This document shows positions 26,607-36,052 of a stretch of 64,000 bases of DNA, piece after piece. Origin of the DNA: Rhizobiales bacterium 62-17 (GTDB taxonomy: Bacteria; Pseudomonadota; Alphaproteobacteria; Rhizobiales; Beijerinckiaceae); NCBI GenBank assembly GCA_001898965.1, contig MKVW01000001.1, positions 521,095-585,094 on the forward strand. The letters are read 5' to 3'. Under the pieces are notes generated by a model. The model was not told where the DNA came from. It ran no database searches and saw only the letters and a list, made by a program, of their open reading frames with translations. The position numbers and the translations under genes are program-made. How positions within the stretch are numbered: the first letter of the stretch is position 1; every line of letters starts with the position of its first letter.

Positions 26607-28205
26607 CTAGCCTTTCGGCGATTTCAGAGGCTCGACCGGCCGCCATTGGCGTCCGCCGTCACGGGCGATCAATTCATCCGAGGCGGCTGGGCCGTCGCTG
26701 CCGGCTTTATAATTGGGGAAGTCCGACGGCGCACGCTCCCAGCCATCGAGGACAGGCTGCACGATGCGCCAGGCATGTTCGATCATGTCTGCGCGCATGA
26801 ACAATGTCGGATCGCCGATCATCACGTCATAGAGCAGGGTCTCGTAGCCGACATGCGGCTCCTTGGCGAACCAATCGGCATATTTGAATTCCATTCGCAC
26901 CGCCGACAGATCGACCACGGGGCCAGGGCGCTTGACCTCGAATTGCAGAGAAATGCCTTCCTCCGGGGCAATCGACAGCACCAACCAATTAGGTCGCAGC
27001 GCCTCCACCGGCGTATCCTGAAAGGCGAGATAGGGAGCTTGTTTGAATTGGATGGCGATTTCCGTATTGCGGCGCGACAGGCGTTTACCCGTACGGCAAT
27101 AGAACGGCACGCCCGCCCAACGCCAATTGTCGATCTCCAGTTTCACGGCGGCGAAGGTTTCGACATTCGAGGCTGGATCGACATTCGGTTCGTTCCGATA
27201 GGCAACGACTTCTTTGCCCAGCACACTGCCGGCATCATACTGGCCGCGCACGGCCCAGGCCGGATCGAGCGGCGGCATGGCCGCGAAGACGTCGGCCTTC
27301 TTGTTGCGGATCGATGTCGCATCGAAGCCCGTCGGCGCTTCCATCGCGACCATGGAGAGCAGCGAGAAGACATGGTTGGGCACCATGTCGCGCAACGCGC
27401 CCGTCTGTTCATAGAAACGGCCACGTCCCTCGACGCCGATCGTCTCGGCAACGGTGATCTGCACATGGTCGATCCGATCGCGATTCCAGATCGGCTCGAA
27501 CAGGCCGTTGGCGAAGCGAAAAGCCGTGATCGCTTGCACCGTGTCCTTGCCGAGGAAATGATCGATGCGAAAGATTTGATCCTCGTTGAGCGACGTCAAA
27601 ATCCGCTCATTCAGGTCGCGCGCCGATTTGAGGTCGTGGCCGAAGGGCTTTTCGATCACCACGCGCCGCCAGCACTTGGGCGCGCCTTCGTCAGTCCGTG
27701 TCTGCTTGACGAGGCCTGCCGCTCCGAGGCGGTCGATGATGGGGCCGAAGAAGCGGTCGGCAACAGCAAGATAGAAGATCGCATTGCCCTGCGTCTGGCC
27801 ATCGTGCTCGCAGGATTTCAACTGCGAAGCGAGCTGCTGGTAGAGAGCTGGATCGTTGAAATCGCCGCGCAGATAGGACATGCGCTCGCTGAGAAAGGAC
27901 CAGGCGCTTTCGTTGATCCTGTGCGCTTCAAAGGCGGCTGCTTTATCGCTAGCCATGCTCTTGATCTTGTCGAACAGGGAAGCACGCCAGCCATCCGTCG
28001 TGTTTTCACCATGGTCGATGCCGATCAGGCGGAAATCCTCCGGCAGCATTTTCTCGCGGAAGAGATTGTAGAGCGCCGGCACGACGAGGCGATGGGTGAG
28101 GTCGCCACGTGCCCCGAAAATCACCATGGTGCATGGCGCGGGCTGGATGGGACGGCGACGCGGCGGTGCCTCGATAATCTGCACGGGCTGTTGCGAAATG
28201 TTCAT
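26607..28205 (-). CDS. zwf: Glucose-6-phosphate 1-dehydrogenase
   Basis: A 532-residue enzyme that oxidises glucose 6-phosphate to the lactone, the entry to the oxidative pentose phosphate and Entner-Doudoroff routes. The coenzyme motif is IFGARGDLTHRLVVPALYNL, the active-site block RIDHFLGKDTVQAI, with EKPFGHD before it and KRLSRRNTEIAIQFK toward the C-terminus. The start at 28205 is chosen because CTGAAGG precedes it and it follows the gnd stop by four bases; an open frame continues upstream into gnd and is not used. The N-terminal extension of about 25 residues before the Rossmann fold is Pro/Arg-rich. Confidence 0.96.
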   Translation of the reverse strand: MNISQQPVQIIEAPPRRRPIQPAPCTMVIFGARGDLTHRLVVPALYNLFREKMLPEDFRLIGIDHGENTTDGWRASLFDKIKSMASDKAAAFEAHRINESAWSFLSERMSYLRGDFNDPALYQQLASQLKSCEHDGQTQGNAIFYLAVADRFFGPIIDRLGAAGLVKQTRTDEGAPKCWRRVVIEKPFGHDLKSARDLNERILTSLNEDQIFRIDHFLGKDTVQAITAFRFANGLFEPIWNRDRIDHVQITVAETIGVEGRGRFYEQTGALRDMVPNHVFSLLSMVAMEAPTGFDATSIRNKKADVFAAMPPLDPAWAVRGQYDAGSVLGKEVVAYRNEPNVDPASNVETFAAVKLEIDNWRWAGVPFYCRTGKRLSRRNTEIAIQFKQAPYLAFQDTPVEALRPNWLVLSIAPEEGISLQFEVKRPGPVVDLSAVRMEFKYADWFAKEPHVGYETLLYDVMIGDPTLFMRADMIEHAWRIVQPVLDGWERAPSDFPNYKAGSDGPAASDELIARDGGRQWRPVEPLKSPKG

Positions 28206-28209
28206 GCCT

Positions 28210-29205
28210 TCAGCCTTCCTTCTTGTCGGCTGGCTTCGTCTCCACATGTCCGCCGAAGCCAAGACGCATGGCGGAGAGCAGTTTGTCGGCATAGGACTTT
28301 TGGCGCGAGCGGAAGCGCGCGAACAGCGAAGCGGATAGCACATTGGCGGGCGTGGCCTGTTCGATGGCGGTCTCTATGGTCCATCGTCCTTCGCCGGAAT
28401 CGGCCACCTCACCGCTGAAGCTCTTGAGGTCCGGATCGCGGATCAGCGCGGTCGCACTCAGATCGAGCAACCAGGAGGTGACGACGCTGCCACGACGCCA
28501 CACTTCGGCAATGTCGGGCAGATTGAGGTCATAGCGCTCGCCTTCCGGAAGGTCCGATGAGGCGCGGCCGCGCAGAATGTCGAACCCCTCAGCATAGGCC
28601 TGCATCAGGCCATATTCGATGCCGTTGTGAATCATCTTGACGAAATGGCCGGCGCCGGTCGGCCCGGCATGAATGTAGCCTTGCTCGGCCTGGCTCGGTT
28701 CGCCCTCGCGGCCAGGGGTGCGTGGAATATCGCCAAGTCCGGGTGCCAGCGCGCGGAAGATCGGATCGAGATGGCTGACAGCGTCCTTCGGTCCGCCGAT
28801 CATCAGGCAATAACCGCGTTCGGCGCCCCAGATGCCGCCGGACGTACCGCAGTCGACATAGCGGATCTGTCTGGGCGCCAGTGCGTTGGCGCGGCGAATG
28901 TCATCCTTGAAATGGGTATTGCCGCCATCGATGAGGATGTCGCCGGGAGAGAGCAGTTCGGCCAATGTCGTGATCGCCTCATCGGTGATGCGTCCTGCTG
29001 GCAACATGAGCCAGATTACGCGTGGCGACTGATCGAAGGCTTTGACCAGATCTGCGAGCGAAGCAGCGCCCATGGCGCCTTCGCCGCGCGCGGTCGTCAC
29101 CGCGCTGGCATTCACGTCGAAAGCAAGACATTGATGGCCGGCCTTCATCAGCCGGCGCGTGATATTGAGGCCCATGCGGCCCAGACCGACGACGCCTATT
29201 TGCAT
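28210..29205 (-). CDS. gnd: 6-Phosphogluconate dehydrogenase, decarboxylating (short form)
   Basis: A 331-residue enzyme starting with the Rossmann motif [18 protein letters not shown]. The substrate-binding signature is [16 protein letters not shown], followed by [23 protein letters not shown] and the catalytic Lys in [21 protein letters not shown]. The length is that of the short, often NAD-preferring GndA type rather than the 470-residue E. coli form. It leads the gnd-zwf-(gntK-pgl) operon on the minus strand, four bases before zwf. The set supplies NAD(P)H and pentoses. Confidence 0.95.
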   Translation of the reverse strand: MQIGVVGLGRMGLNITRRLMKAGHQCLAFDVNASAVTTARGEGAMGAASLADLVKAFDQSPRVIWLMLPAGRITDEAITTLAELLSPGDILIDGGNTHFKDDIRRANALAPRQIRYVDCGTSGGIWGAERGYCLMIGGPKDAVSHLDPIFRALAPGLGDIPRTPGREGEPSQAEQGYIHAGPTGAGHFVKMIHNGIEYGLMQAYAEGFDILRGRASSDLPEGERYDLNLPDIAEVWRRGSVVTSWLLDLSATALIRDPDLKSFSGEVADSGEGRWTIETAIEQATPANVLSASLFARFRSRQKSYADKLLSAMRLGFGGHVETKPADKKEG

Positions 29206-29320
29206 CGAGAACGACTCCAGGATTGAAGGATTCAGGCAAGATAGCTGACACTATCGGCCCAATCGCGTCGCAACTATGACTTTCGCCTATATTTGCTTTG
29301 GTTTTTGCCAAGCGCAATGA

Positions 29321-29348
29321 ATAAGGGCCGGCATCAGCCGGCCCTTAT
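29321..29348 (-). terminator. Terminator downstream of the [2Fe-2S] reductase gene
   Basis: Perfect 12-bp stem ATAAGGGCCGGC / GCCGGCCCTTAT with an ATCA tetraloop, 19 bases past the reductase stop on the minus strand. The tail is only partly T-rich (TCATTGCGCTT). It separates this operon from gnd downstream. Confidence 0.8.
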
Positions 29349-29367
29349 GGCGGGAGTGCGAAGTGAG

Positions 29368-30429
29368 TCAGGCGGTTGCGGCGTTGGCCTGAGGATTGTT
29401 GAGGTCGGCCTGGCTGAGGAAGGCATCGGCGAAGAAACTGTCTTCCGCCAATCCACCATCCTTGATGAAATCGCGGCGCGCCGCCTCGACCATCACCGGG
29501 GCGCCGCAAGCATAGACTTCGATCTCCTGCATCGACGGGAAATCTTGCAGCACGGCGAGATGCACGAAGCCGGTGCGGCCGCTCCAGGCGCAGGCCGGTG
29601 TCGCTTCCGAGAGCACCGGGATGAAATGGAAGCCCGGGAATTCCTTGGTCCAGCTTTCGGCCAGATCGGCGCGATAGAGATCCTGGCGCGTGCGTCCGCC
29701 CCAATACAGATGGATCGGCCGTTTGTTGTGGATGTTGCGACCGAATGCATGTTCGGCCATGGCCTTGATGGCGGAAAAGCCGGTGCCGCTGGCCAGGAAG
29801 ACGATCGGCTTGGTTGAATCTTCGCGCAACGCGAACGTTCCCAACGGCCCTTCGAAGCGCATCAATTCGCGCTCTTTCATCTTCGGCAGCATGCCGTCGG
29901 TGAAAAGCCCGCCTTGCATGCGACGAATGTGCAGTTCGAGCGCGGTGACACCGTCAACATTCGGTTTGGTGGCGATGGAATAACAGCGACGAACGTCACC
30001 CGGCAGAATGAGTTCAATATGCTGCCCGGCGACGAACATCATGTTTTCGTTCATCGGCAATCGCAGATGCACGATGGCGACATCGGGAGCCGGCTGCTCG
30101 ATCCGCGAAATGCGGCAGGGCACCTTGCGCACCTTGACGCCGGCAAGCCCTTCGAGTTCGCGGATTTCGATCGTGACATTCGACAGGGCGCTGGCTTGAC
30201 ACAGATGTGCAAAGCCGGCCGCGCGATCGGCCTCGTTTAAATAAGCCGGATGAACTTCGCCGAGATCGACCTGGCCTTCGACGATCTTGCCGCGACAGGT
30301 GCTGCACACGCCCTGGCGGCAGCTAAAAGGAATGGCGAACCCCGCCGCCTGACCAGCGCGCAGGATCGATTCGCCAGGCTCGACTTCGAACGTATGGCCG
30401 CTCGGCTGCAATGTAACCGTGTGTTTCAT
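29368..30429 (-). CDS. [2Fe-2S]/FAD/NAD(P) oxidoreductase, phenol hydroxylase P5 or AscD type
   Basis: A 353-residue electron-transfer protein in the order N-terminal ferredoxin (ligands in SCRQGVCSTCRGKIVEG and a distal C in AHLCQAS), FAD domain (RRCYSIATKP) and NAD domain (IVFLASGTGFSAIKAMAEHA, VYACGAPVMVEAARRDFI). This layout is found in reductases of phenol, toluene, benzoate-type oxygenases and in CDP-glucoseen reductase. No oxygenase is adjacent, so its partner is unknown. It follows the Liv-type binding protein gene, separated by a perfect 11-bp hairpin. Confidence 0.9.
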   Translation of the reverse strand: MKHTVTLQPSGHTFEVEPGESILRAGQAAGFAIPFSCRQGVCSTCRGKIVEGQVDLGEVHPAYLNEADRAAGFAHLCQASALSNVTIEIRELEGLAGVKVRKVPCRISRIEQPAPDVAIVHLRLPMNENMMFVAGQHIELILPGDVRRCYSIATKPNVDGVTALELHIRRMQGGLFTDGMLPKMKERELMRFEGPLGTFALREDSTKPIVFLASGTGFSAIKAMAEHAFGRNIHNKRPIHLYWGGRTRQDLYRADLAESWTKEFPGFHFIPVLSEATPACAWSGRTGFVHLAVLQDFPSMQEIEVYACGAPVMVEAARRDFIKDGGLAEDSFFADAFLSQADLNNPQANAATA

Positions 30430-30450
30430 GGCGGATGGCTCGCTCCCTAG

Positions 30451-30476
30451 GCGACGCGGGCCGGAGCCCGCGTCGC
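30451..30476 (-). terminator. Hairpin between binding-protein and reductase genes
   Basis: Perfect 11-bp stem GCGACGCGGGC / GCCCGCGTCGC with a CGGA loop in the 54-bp gap between two co-oriented genes. No T tract follows on the minus strand, so it may reduce rather than stop transcription, or protect the upstream mRNA end. Confidence 0.7.
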
Positions 30477-30483
30477 TCGACCA

Positions 30484-31749
30484 TTACTGCTTCTGATACG
30501 GATAGATGATATCAGCAGATTTATGCTCCGGCGGCCAGACGATCGTCCAATTGGCGAGATTGTTGAGCTGGTCGAGCGAATTGCCGGTGAGATTGCGCCA
30601 TTGCGTCATGATGGAGCGCGGTTTTGCCCATTCGCCGTTCTTGCCGAAACGGAACTCGCCGACGACGGTCGAAAAGCTGTTATTGCGCATATAATCGGCG
30701 ATCTTCGGGTGATCCAGCGATTTCGTGCCTTCGACCGCCTGGGCCAGCACCTGGCCGGCGGCATAGCCGAAGGGCACGAAGCCATAGCCGAACGGGTCGA
30801 TGCCCTGGCCCTTGGCGCGCTTCTGATATTCCTTCAACAGCGCATCGACGCCGGGGAAGTTGAAGCTCGGTGCCGGTATGAACATTTCGGCATTGTTGAC
30901 GTAGCCGTTCATCAGCGGCCCCATCTGCATTTTAAGCGGTGTCGCCAACAGGCCGATCATCGCACCGCCCATCATTTTCGCCGACAGCCCGGCTTCGGCC
31001 GCCGCGCGCACGAACAGCACTGTGTCGGTCGGGTAGGAGGCGACATAGACGATGTCCGGATTGAGCGCCTTGATGGCGCGCACGACGGGCGTGAGGTCCG
31101 CGGTGGTCGGCGGATAGCGCTGGTCGTAGACGATCTTGAGACCCGCCGCCTTGGCGTTGGCGCGGGCGCCGTCGGTGGAATTCTTGCCGAATTCAGCATC
31201 GGCGCCGACGATGGCGATGGTCTGCGGCTTGGGATTTTGCGCCATCGCCACTTCGAAGAAGCCGCGCGAGAATTCGCGGATCGGATTCTCGCCGAGCGAA
31301 ATCATCGAGAAATAGTTTTTGTATTGAACCTCGTGATTGGCGGCGGTGCCGAGAATGCCGATGGTGGTCAGATTGCGCTGCGCCAGGACGGGCAAGGCGG
31401 CGGTGATCTGATTGGTGCCATAAGGACCAAGCAGCAGATCGACCTTATCGACGTTGATCAGCTTGGTGTAGATCGGCGCCTCGTTCGGCGGCGAGGTTTG
31501 ATCGTCGTAATAGACCAGCTCCACCGGACGTCCGAGCAAGCCCCCCTTGGCGTTGATGTCGTCGCGCCAGATTTCCAGCGCCACCAGGAGTTGTTTGCCG
31601 TTGGGACCGTTGGCGCCGGTCAGGGCGATGCTGAAGCCGACTTTGATCGGGTCGGCGGCCATGGCTGTCGTCGCGACGGCTGCGAAAGCAGCGGCTGCGA
31701 CCAGTGTTTTGGCCAGGCGTCGGGCATATGCAATGCCTTGCACTATCAT
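30484..31749 (-). CDS. Branched-chain amino acid-type ABC substrate-binding protein
   Basis: A 421-residue periplasmic protein of the LivJ/K type (type 1 fold). A signal peptide runs to about residue 32 (VAAAAFAAVATTAMA-AD). Then IKVGFSIALTGANGPNG, LVYYDDQTSPPNEAPIYTKLI and AIVGADAEFGKNSTDGARANA match the family. Such proteins bind amino acids, amides, urea or aromatic acids. A strong GGAGGGAGAGG site precedes the ATG. It is divergent from, and probably belongs with, the LivHMGF-type genes from 32706. Confidence 0.92.
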   Translation of the reverse strand: MIVQGIAYARRLAKTLVAAAAFAAVATTAMAADPIKVGFSIALTGANGPNGKQLLVALEIWRDDINAKGGLLGRPVELVYYDDQTSPPNEAPIYTKLINVDKVDLLLGPYGTNQITAALPVLAQRNLTTIGILGTAANHEVQYKNYFSMISLGENPIREFSRGFFEVAMAQNPKPQTIAIVGADAEFGKNSTDGARANAKAAGLKIVYDQRYPPTTADLTPVVRAIKALNPDIVYVASYPTDTVLFVRAAAEAGLSAKMMGGAMIGLLATPLKMQMGPLMNGYVNNAEMFIPAPSFNFPGVDALLKEYQKRAKGQGIDPFGYGFVPFGYAAGQVLAQAVEGTKSLDHPKIADYMRNNSFSTVVGEFRFGKNGEWAKPRSIMTQWRNLTGNSLDQLNNLANWTIVWPPEHKSADIIYPYQKQ

Positions 31750-31794
31750 GTCCTCTCCCTCCTCTATGCAGTGCCTCGTCGGACACTGATCCGT

Positions 31795-32544
31795 TCAGCT
31801 CTTCGTTGGACTGCTCCCGGTTGGCTCGGCGAAGCGGAAGCCATGCGAGAGCGCGGCGTCCACGGCTTGAGCCGTCTTCTCGTAATGTTCGGTCAGGGCG
31901 GCGACGGCGCGATCGGCATCGCGGGCCATCACCGCATCGAAAATCGTCTGATGCTCGGCCTGAATGTCGCGCACCAAGGTTTCTTCTGGCGTAATGCTGG
32001 TGCGTACGATGCGATGGCGCTCGGCCTGATCGAACAGCAGGCCGGCGAATTCGAGCTGCCAGCGCGAGCCGCAAGCTGAAATCAGCGTCATGTGAAATTC
32101 GCGATGGAAATATTGCCAGCTTGCGCCGTTGTCGACGGGGGAGGGCAGGGAATGGCGCGCCAGCCCGTGGAAAGCAGCCACGACCGCCATCTCCCAATGG
32201 ACGTCGCCTTTCTCGATCGATTGCCGCAGCGCCTCGCGCTCGATCACCAGCCGCGTCGCGGCGGTGTCGCGAACATCTGCATTGGTGAGGCTGGCGACCC
32301 GGAAACCCTTTTGACCGACCGAGGTGACGAGACGCTCGCTTGCCAGGCGCGTCAGCGCCTCGCGCAGCGGACTGATGCCAATGTCGTAGCGCTTGCGCAA
32401 TTCGTCGAACCGCAGCGGCAGATCCGGTGGCAGGCGGCCCCACTGAATGTCGTCGCGGATCATCCAATAAGCCTGTTCGGCCACCGTGCGCGGTGTCGGG
32501 CGTCGATAATCGCCAATCGCCTCCGTGCCCAGCGCGCGTTTCAT
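31795..32544 (-). CDS. GntR family (FadR/FCD) transcriptional regulator
   Basis: About 249 residues. The N-terminal GntR winged helix is visible (TVAEQAYWMIRDDIQWGRLPP, FDELRKRYDIGISPLREALTRLASERLV), followed by the all-helical FCD ligand domain (HREFHMTLISACGS, EHQTIFDAVMARDADRAVAALTEHYE with the metal-site histidines). I prefer the ATG at 32544 with GGGG upstream over a TTG at 32592. It is upstream of the binding protein gene on the same strand and divergent from the transporter, so it likely controls both. Confidence 0.9.
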   Translation of the reverse strand: MKRALGTEAIGDYRRPTPRTVAEQAYWMIRDDIQWGRLPPDLPLRFDELRKRYDIGISPLREALTRLASERLVTSVGQKGFRVASLTNADVRDTAATRLVIEREALRQSIEKGDVHWEMAVVAAFHGLARHSLPSPVDNGASWQYFHREFHMTLISACGSRWQLEFAGLLFDQAERHRIVRTSITPEETLVRDIQAEHQTIFDAVMARDADRAVAALTEHYEKTAQAVDAALSHGFRFAEPTGSSPTKS

Positions 32545-32610
32545 GTTCCCCGGTCCTTCAACGAACGGCGCTTGACGCCTGCCCGAATTCAAATATCTTA
32601 AATCCAGATT

Positions 32611-32635
32611 TTGGAAATTAAAAGATTAATTCCAA
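32611..32635. promoter_or_regulatory. Inverted repeat upstream of the LivH-type gene, possible GntR operator
   Basis: TTGGAA (32611-32616) and TTCCAA (32630-32635) are inverted around an A/T-rich 13-base centre in the GntR/LivH divergent gap. The centre is only partly symmetric. Its position fits an operator of the neighbouring GntR protein. Confidence 0.5.
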
Positions 32636-32705
32636 AGCTTAACGATTCCGGAGGGAGGCGTCGCGGATTTCCGCGATGATCCGGCGCGGGGAGGGCGATC
32701 GGCAC

Positions 32706-33575
32706 ATGAGCGTCGAATTCCTGATCAATGCCCTGGCTGCGGGCCTGCTGATCGGTTGTTTTTACGCGGCAGTCACGATTGGGATCTCGATCTCCTTCGG
32801 CTTTCTCGACATCGCCAATATTTCGCATCCGGCCTTCGTCATCGCCGGATCCTATGCCGCTTACCTGCTGAACCAAGGGGTGGGCATTGATCCGCTGCTC
32901 AGCGGCCTGTTGCTGACGATCCCATTCTTCCTGCTCGGCTGCCTGTTCTACGACATCTATTTCCACGCCTTCGAACAGCATGGACGCGAAGGCTTGAGCG
33001 GCCTCGCCTTCTTCTTCGGTCTGATGTTCATCATCGAGGTGGTGCTGATCATGATCTTCGGCGTCGACTTCCGTTATGTCGAAGCCGGCTATCTCAATTC
33101 GACATGGCGCCTGGGCTTTCTTGATCTGCCGCTGCGGCTCCTGATCCCAAGTCTCGTCGCCGTTCTGCTCTTCGTCGCGCTACAGCTCTTCCTGTCGACG
33201 ACGTTTCAGGGCCGCGCCATCATAGCCGTCTCGCAGGATCCAAGCGCGTTGTCGCTGCTCAGCATCCGGCCGCGCCGGATCAAACGGCTGGCCTTCGGTC
33301 TGTCGGTCGCGAGCGCCGGGCTGGCCGGTGCGTTGCTCATCATGATCCAGCCGGTCGAGCCGTCGATTGGGCGCGAATATATCGGCCGGGTTTTCGCCAT
33401 CTGCGTGCTGGGCGGCATGGGCAGCCTGCCGGGCACGTTGATCGCGGCTTTGCTGCTTGGCGTCATCGAAAGCCTGACGTCCTCCTATTACGGTCCTGCC
33501 TGGGCGCCGGCAGTCTCGTTCACTTTCCTGCTGGCGACGCTAACGCTGCGCCCGCGCGGCCTGTTGGGGCGCTGA
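32706..33575 (+). CDS. Branched-chain amino acid-type ABC permease, LivH-like
   Basis: About 289 residues, with eight or so hydrophobic segments. The N-terminus SVEFLINALAAGLLIGCFYA and the later GRAIIAVSQDPSALSLLSI and GRVFAICVLGGMGSLPGTLI blocks are the LivH hallmarks. The start at 32706 is preceded by GGGAGGGCG; an upstream in-frame ATG at 32676 adds ten charged residues and is less likely. It is the first gene of a five-gene run and ends two bases before the LivM start. Confidence 0.92.
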   Translation: MSVEFLINALAAGLLIGCFYAAVTIGISISFGFLDIANISHPAFVIAGSYAAYLLNQGVGIDPLLSGLLLTIPFFLLGCLFYDIYFHAFEQHGREGLSGLAFFFGLMFIIEVVLIMIFGVDFRYVEAGYLNSTWRLGFLDLPLRLLIPSLVAVLLFVALQLFLSTTFQGRAIIAVSQDPSALSLLSIRPRRIKRLAFGLSVASAGLAGALLIMIQPVEPSIGREYIGRVFAICVLGGMGSLPGTLIAALLLGVIESLTSSYYGPAWAPAVSFTFLLATLTLRPRGLLGR

Positions 33576-33576
33576 C

Positions 33577-34605
33577 ATGCGGATGCCGATCTTCTCGCTT
33601 CTGGCGCTTGTCGTCGCCGCTGCGCTGTTCGCCGCCTTTCTGGCGATTGGCAACGAATATCTGTTCTTCGCCGGTTATGTCGTCGTGCAATATGTGGTCA
33701 TCGCCACAGCCTGGAACATTTTGGGCGGTTATTGCGGCTATGTGAATTTCGGCACGGGCGCCTTTTTTGCCGTCGGTGCTTACGCGACCGTGGCGCTGCA
33801 TAAATTGCAGAACTACAGCGAGAACAATTTCCCACCCGCCGTCGCGGAAGTGATCGCGGTGATTTTTCCGCTGCCCATTCCCGTGTTGATCCTCATCGGT
33901 GGCTTGCTGTCGGGTATCATCGGCCTGCTGATGGGCTATCTGACCTTGCGTCTGCGCGGCGTTTTCTTCGCCATCGCCACTTTGGCGCTGGCGGTGGTGT
34001 TGCAGACCCTGGTGGTCAATTGGGACTATGTCGGCGGCTCGCGCGGCGCCACCATTCTGCGACCGCCGACGACCAGCCTCTTCGGCATGGACTATATTCA
34101 CTATCTCTTCGCGCTCATGCTACTCTTGGCGGCGATCAGCATCATCATCGCGCGCGGCATCGAACGCTCGACCTTCGGCTATGGGCTGGCGAGCATTCGC
34201 GACGATGAACTCGCGGCGGAAGCCGCCGGCGTGCCGACCTTGCGCCTCAAACTGGCTTGCACGGCAATCAGCGGTGCCTTGATGGGCATGGCCGGCGCGC
34301 CATTCCCCTACTATGTCGGCTATGTCGAACCGGCCTCGACCTTCAGCCTCATCTATGCGGTCAATGCCATCGCCATGCCGATGGTGGGCGGCACGGCCGG
34401 CTGGCTGGGTCCGCTGCTTGGCAGCCTGACGCTCGGCTCGCTGCAGCAGATCGCTTCGGTGACCATCTCGTCGGAAGCAAGCCTGCTGTTGATCGGTGTG
34501 ATCCTTGTTGCGTTCGTCGTGTTGGCGCCGCGTGGCATGCTCGGTTGGTTCGATCGCTTGCGGCCGAAGCGCAAGGGCATGGTGGCCACTGGGGGAGGGC
34601 ACTGA
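33577..34605 (+). CDS. Branched-chain amino acid-type ABC permease, LivM-like
   Basis: A 342-residue membrane protein. The LivM pattern is present: WNILGGYCGYVNFGTGAFFAVGAY, LRLRGVFFAIATLALAVVLQ, FGYGLASIRDDELAAEAAGV and MVGGTAGWLGPLLGS. It pairs with the LivH-like subunit. Its TGA overlaps the ATG of the ATPase gene by one base. Confidence 0.93.
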   Translation: MRMPIFSLLALVVAAALFAAFLAIGNEYLFFAGYVVVQYVVIATAWNILGGYCGYVNFGTGAFFAVGAYATVALHKLQNYSENNFPPAVAEVIAVIFPLPIPVLILIGGLLSGIIGLLMGYLTLRLRGVFFAIATLALAVVLQTLVVNWDYVGGSRGATILRPPTTSLFGMDYIHYLFALMLLLAAISIIIARGIERSTFGYGLASIRDDELAAEAAGVPTLRLKLACTAISGALMGMAGAPFPYYVGYVEPASTFSLIYAVNAIAMPMVGGTAGWLGPLLGSLTLGSLQQIASVTISSEASLLLIGVILVAFVVLAPRGMLGWFDRLRPKRKGMVATGGGH

Positions 34606-35321
34606 TGACAGCCTTTCTCGAAATCGACGCCATCACCAAGAAATTCGGCGGCTTCACGGCGCTCGACAACATCACCATTTCGGTGGGTCGTGGCGAGCGC
34701 GTCGGCCTGATCGGCCCCAATGGCTCGGGCAAGAGCACGGTGGTCAATTGCCTGAGCGGTGTCTTTTCACCGGAACTCGGGGCGATTCGTTTTCGTGATC
34801 AAGATCTGCGGGGGCTGCGGGCCTTCGAACGCACGCGACTTGGCATCGCCCGTAGCTTCCAACTGCCAAAGCCGTTCCGTTCGCTCACCGTAGCCGAAAA
34901 TGTTCGCGTGCCGCTGCTCTATGCGGGGCGTGGCCGATCCAAGGCAATCGACGAACAATGTCATGATCTCCTCACGCGCGTCGCGTTGCACGATAAAGCC
35001 GATTGGCTGCCGGCGGCGCTCACGCAGGTCGAACTGCGCAAGCTCGAACTCATTCGCGCCGTGGCGACGGAGCCCGAACTCTTGCTGGCTGATGAAGCCA
35101 TGGCGGGCCTGTCCGGCTCCGAGGTCACCGAAATCGTCGCCTTCCTGCTTCAGCTCAGTGACGATGGCGTGACGATCATCATGATCGAACACATCATGTC
35201 GGCGGTGATGAGTTTTTCCAATCGCCTTGTGGTCCTCGTCTCGGGCAAGAAAGTGGCCGATGGCGATCCGCAGGTGGTGGTGAAAGATCCGATTGTAGAG
35301 AGTGCTTACCTTGGACAATAG
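34605..35321 (+). CDS. ABC transporter ATPase, LivG-like
   Basis: 238 residues. Walker A is GPNGSGKST, Walker B ELLLADEAMAGL, and the switch His lies in IIMIEHIM. The ABC signature is degenerate: where most have LSGGQ or LSYGQ, this reads LTQVELRKLEL, a variant seen in a LivG subgroup. The start at 34605 overlaps the LivM stop; a long open frame reaching back to 34257 is in a shifted frame of livM and is not used. Confidence 0.93.
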   Translation: MTAFLEIDAITKKFGGFTALDNITISVGRGERVGLIGPNGSGKSTVVNCLSGVFSPELGAIRFRDQDLRGLRAFERTRLGIARSFQLPKPFRSLTVAENVRVPLLYAGRGRSKAIDEQCHDLLTRVALHDKADWLPAALTQVELRKLELIRAVATEPELLLADEAMAGLSGSEVTEIVAFLLQLSDDGVTIIMIEHIMSAVMSFSNRLVVLVSGKKVADGDPQVVVKDPIVESAYLGQ

Positions 35322-36042
35322 GATCGCCATTCGAAATCTGTCGGCGGGATACGGCGCGGTCCGTGTCCTCGAGGACGTATCACTCGACGTTGCCTCCGGG
35401 CAGACGGCGGTGCTGCTTGGTGTCAATGGCAATGGCAAGAGCACGCTCATCAAATGCATCATGGGCATGTGCAAGCCGAGCGCCGGGGCGATTGAAGCCC
35501 ATATCGACGGCCAGCCGCATGACCTGTTGAAGTTGACGACGGAAGAGATCGTCGATCTTGGCATCGGTCTCGTGCCGGAAGGCCGCCGGCTGTTTCCGAA
35601 ACTGACCGTCGAGGAAAATCTGCTGCTGGGCGCCTATCGCCCGGCCGCGCGGGTTAAACGCCTTGCCAATCTCGACTTCGTCTTCGAGACTTTTCCGCGC
35701 CTGGCGGAGCGGCGCCGTCAGCCGGTGGCGCTGATGAGCGGTGGCGAGCAACAGATGGTGGCGCTCGGCCGCGCTCTGATGCTGGAGCCGAAGATCCTTA
35801 TCGTCGATGAACCCTCGGTGGGATTGGCGCCGATCTTCGTCGCGCGCACCATCGACGTTATCGATCAGCTCAAACGCGTGAAGAATCTCACTGTCTTGAT
35901 GGCGGAACAAAACTTCAATCAGGCAATCCGCGTCGCCGATACCGGCTATGTCATCGTTCACGGTCAGATCGCCTTCACCGGGCGCAGCCGTGACGAACTC
36001 AACAACAGCGAATTGATCCGCCGGCTCTACCTCGGCGCATAA
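35302..36042 (+). CDS. ABC transporter ATPase, LivF-like
   Basis: About 246 residues with Walker A GVNGNGKST, signature LMSGGEQQMVALGRALM and Walker B KILIVDEPSVGL. The GTG start at 35302 overlaps the LivG end by 20 bases; a TTG at 35311 is an alternative. Together with LivG it powers the transporter. Confidence 0.93.
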   Translation: MLTLDNRIAIRNLSAGYGAVRVLEDVSLDVASGQTAVLLGVNGNGKSTLIKCIMGMCKPSAGAIEAHIDGQPHDLLKLTTEEIVDLGIGLVPEGRRLFPKLTVEENLLLGAYRPAARVKRLANLDFVFETFPRLAERRRQPVALMSGGEQQMVALGRALMLEPKILIVDEPSVGLAPIFVARTIDVIDQLKRVKNLTVLMAEQNFNQAIRVADTGYVIVHGQIAFTGRSRDELNNSELIRRLYLGA

Positions 36043-36052
36043 GGGAACCGTC

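Noticed and set aside
26544-28418. A 624-codon open frame antisense to zwf
   Set aside because: Covers zwf and parts of its neighbours on the other strand, with no domain or ribosome site.
30523-32079. A 518-codon open frame antisense to the Liv-type binding protein
   Set aside because: Shadow of a gene with a clear signal peptide and family match.
34257-34604. N-terminal extension of the LivG-like ATPase into livM
   Set aside because: Out-of-frame reading of livM; the conserved ATPase start is at 34605.
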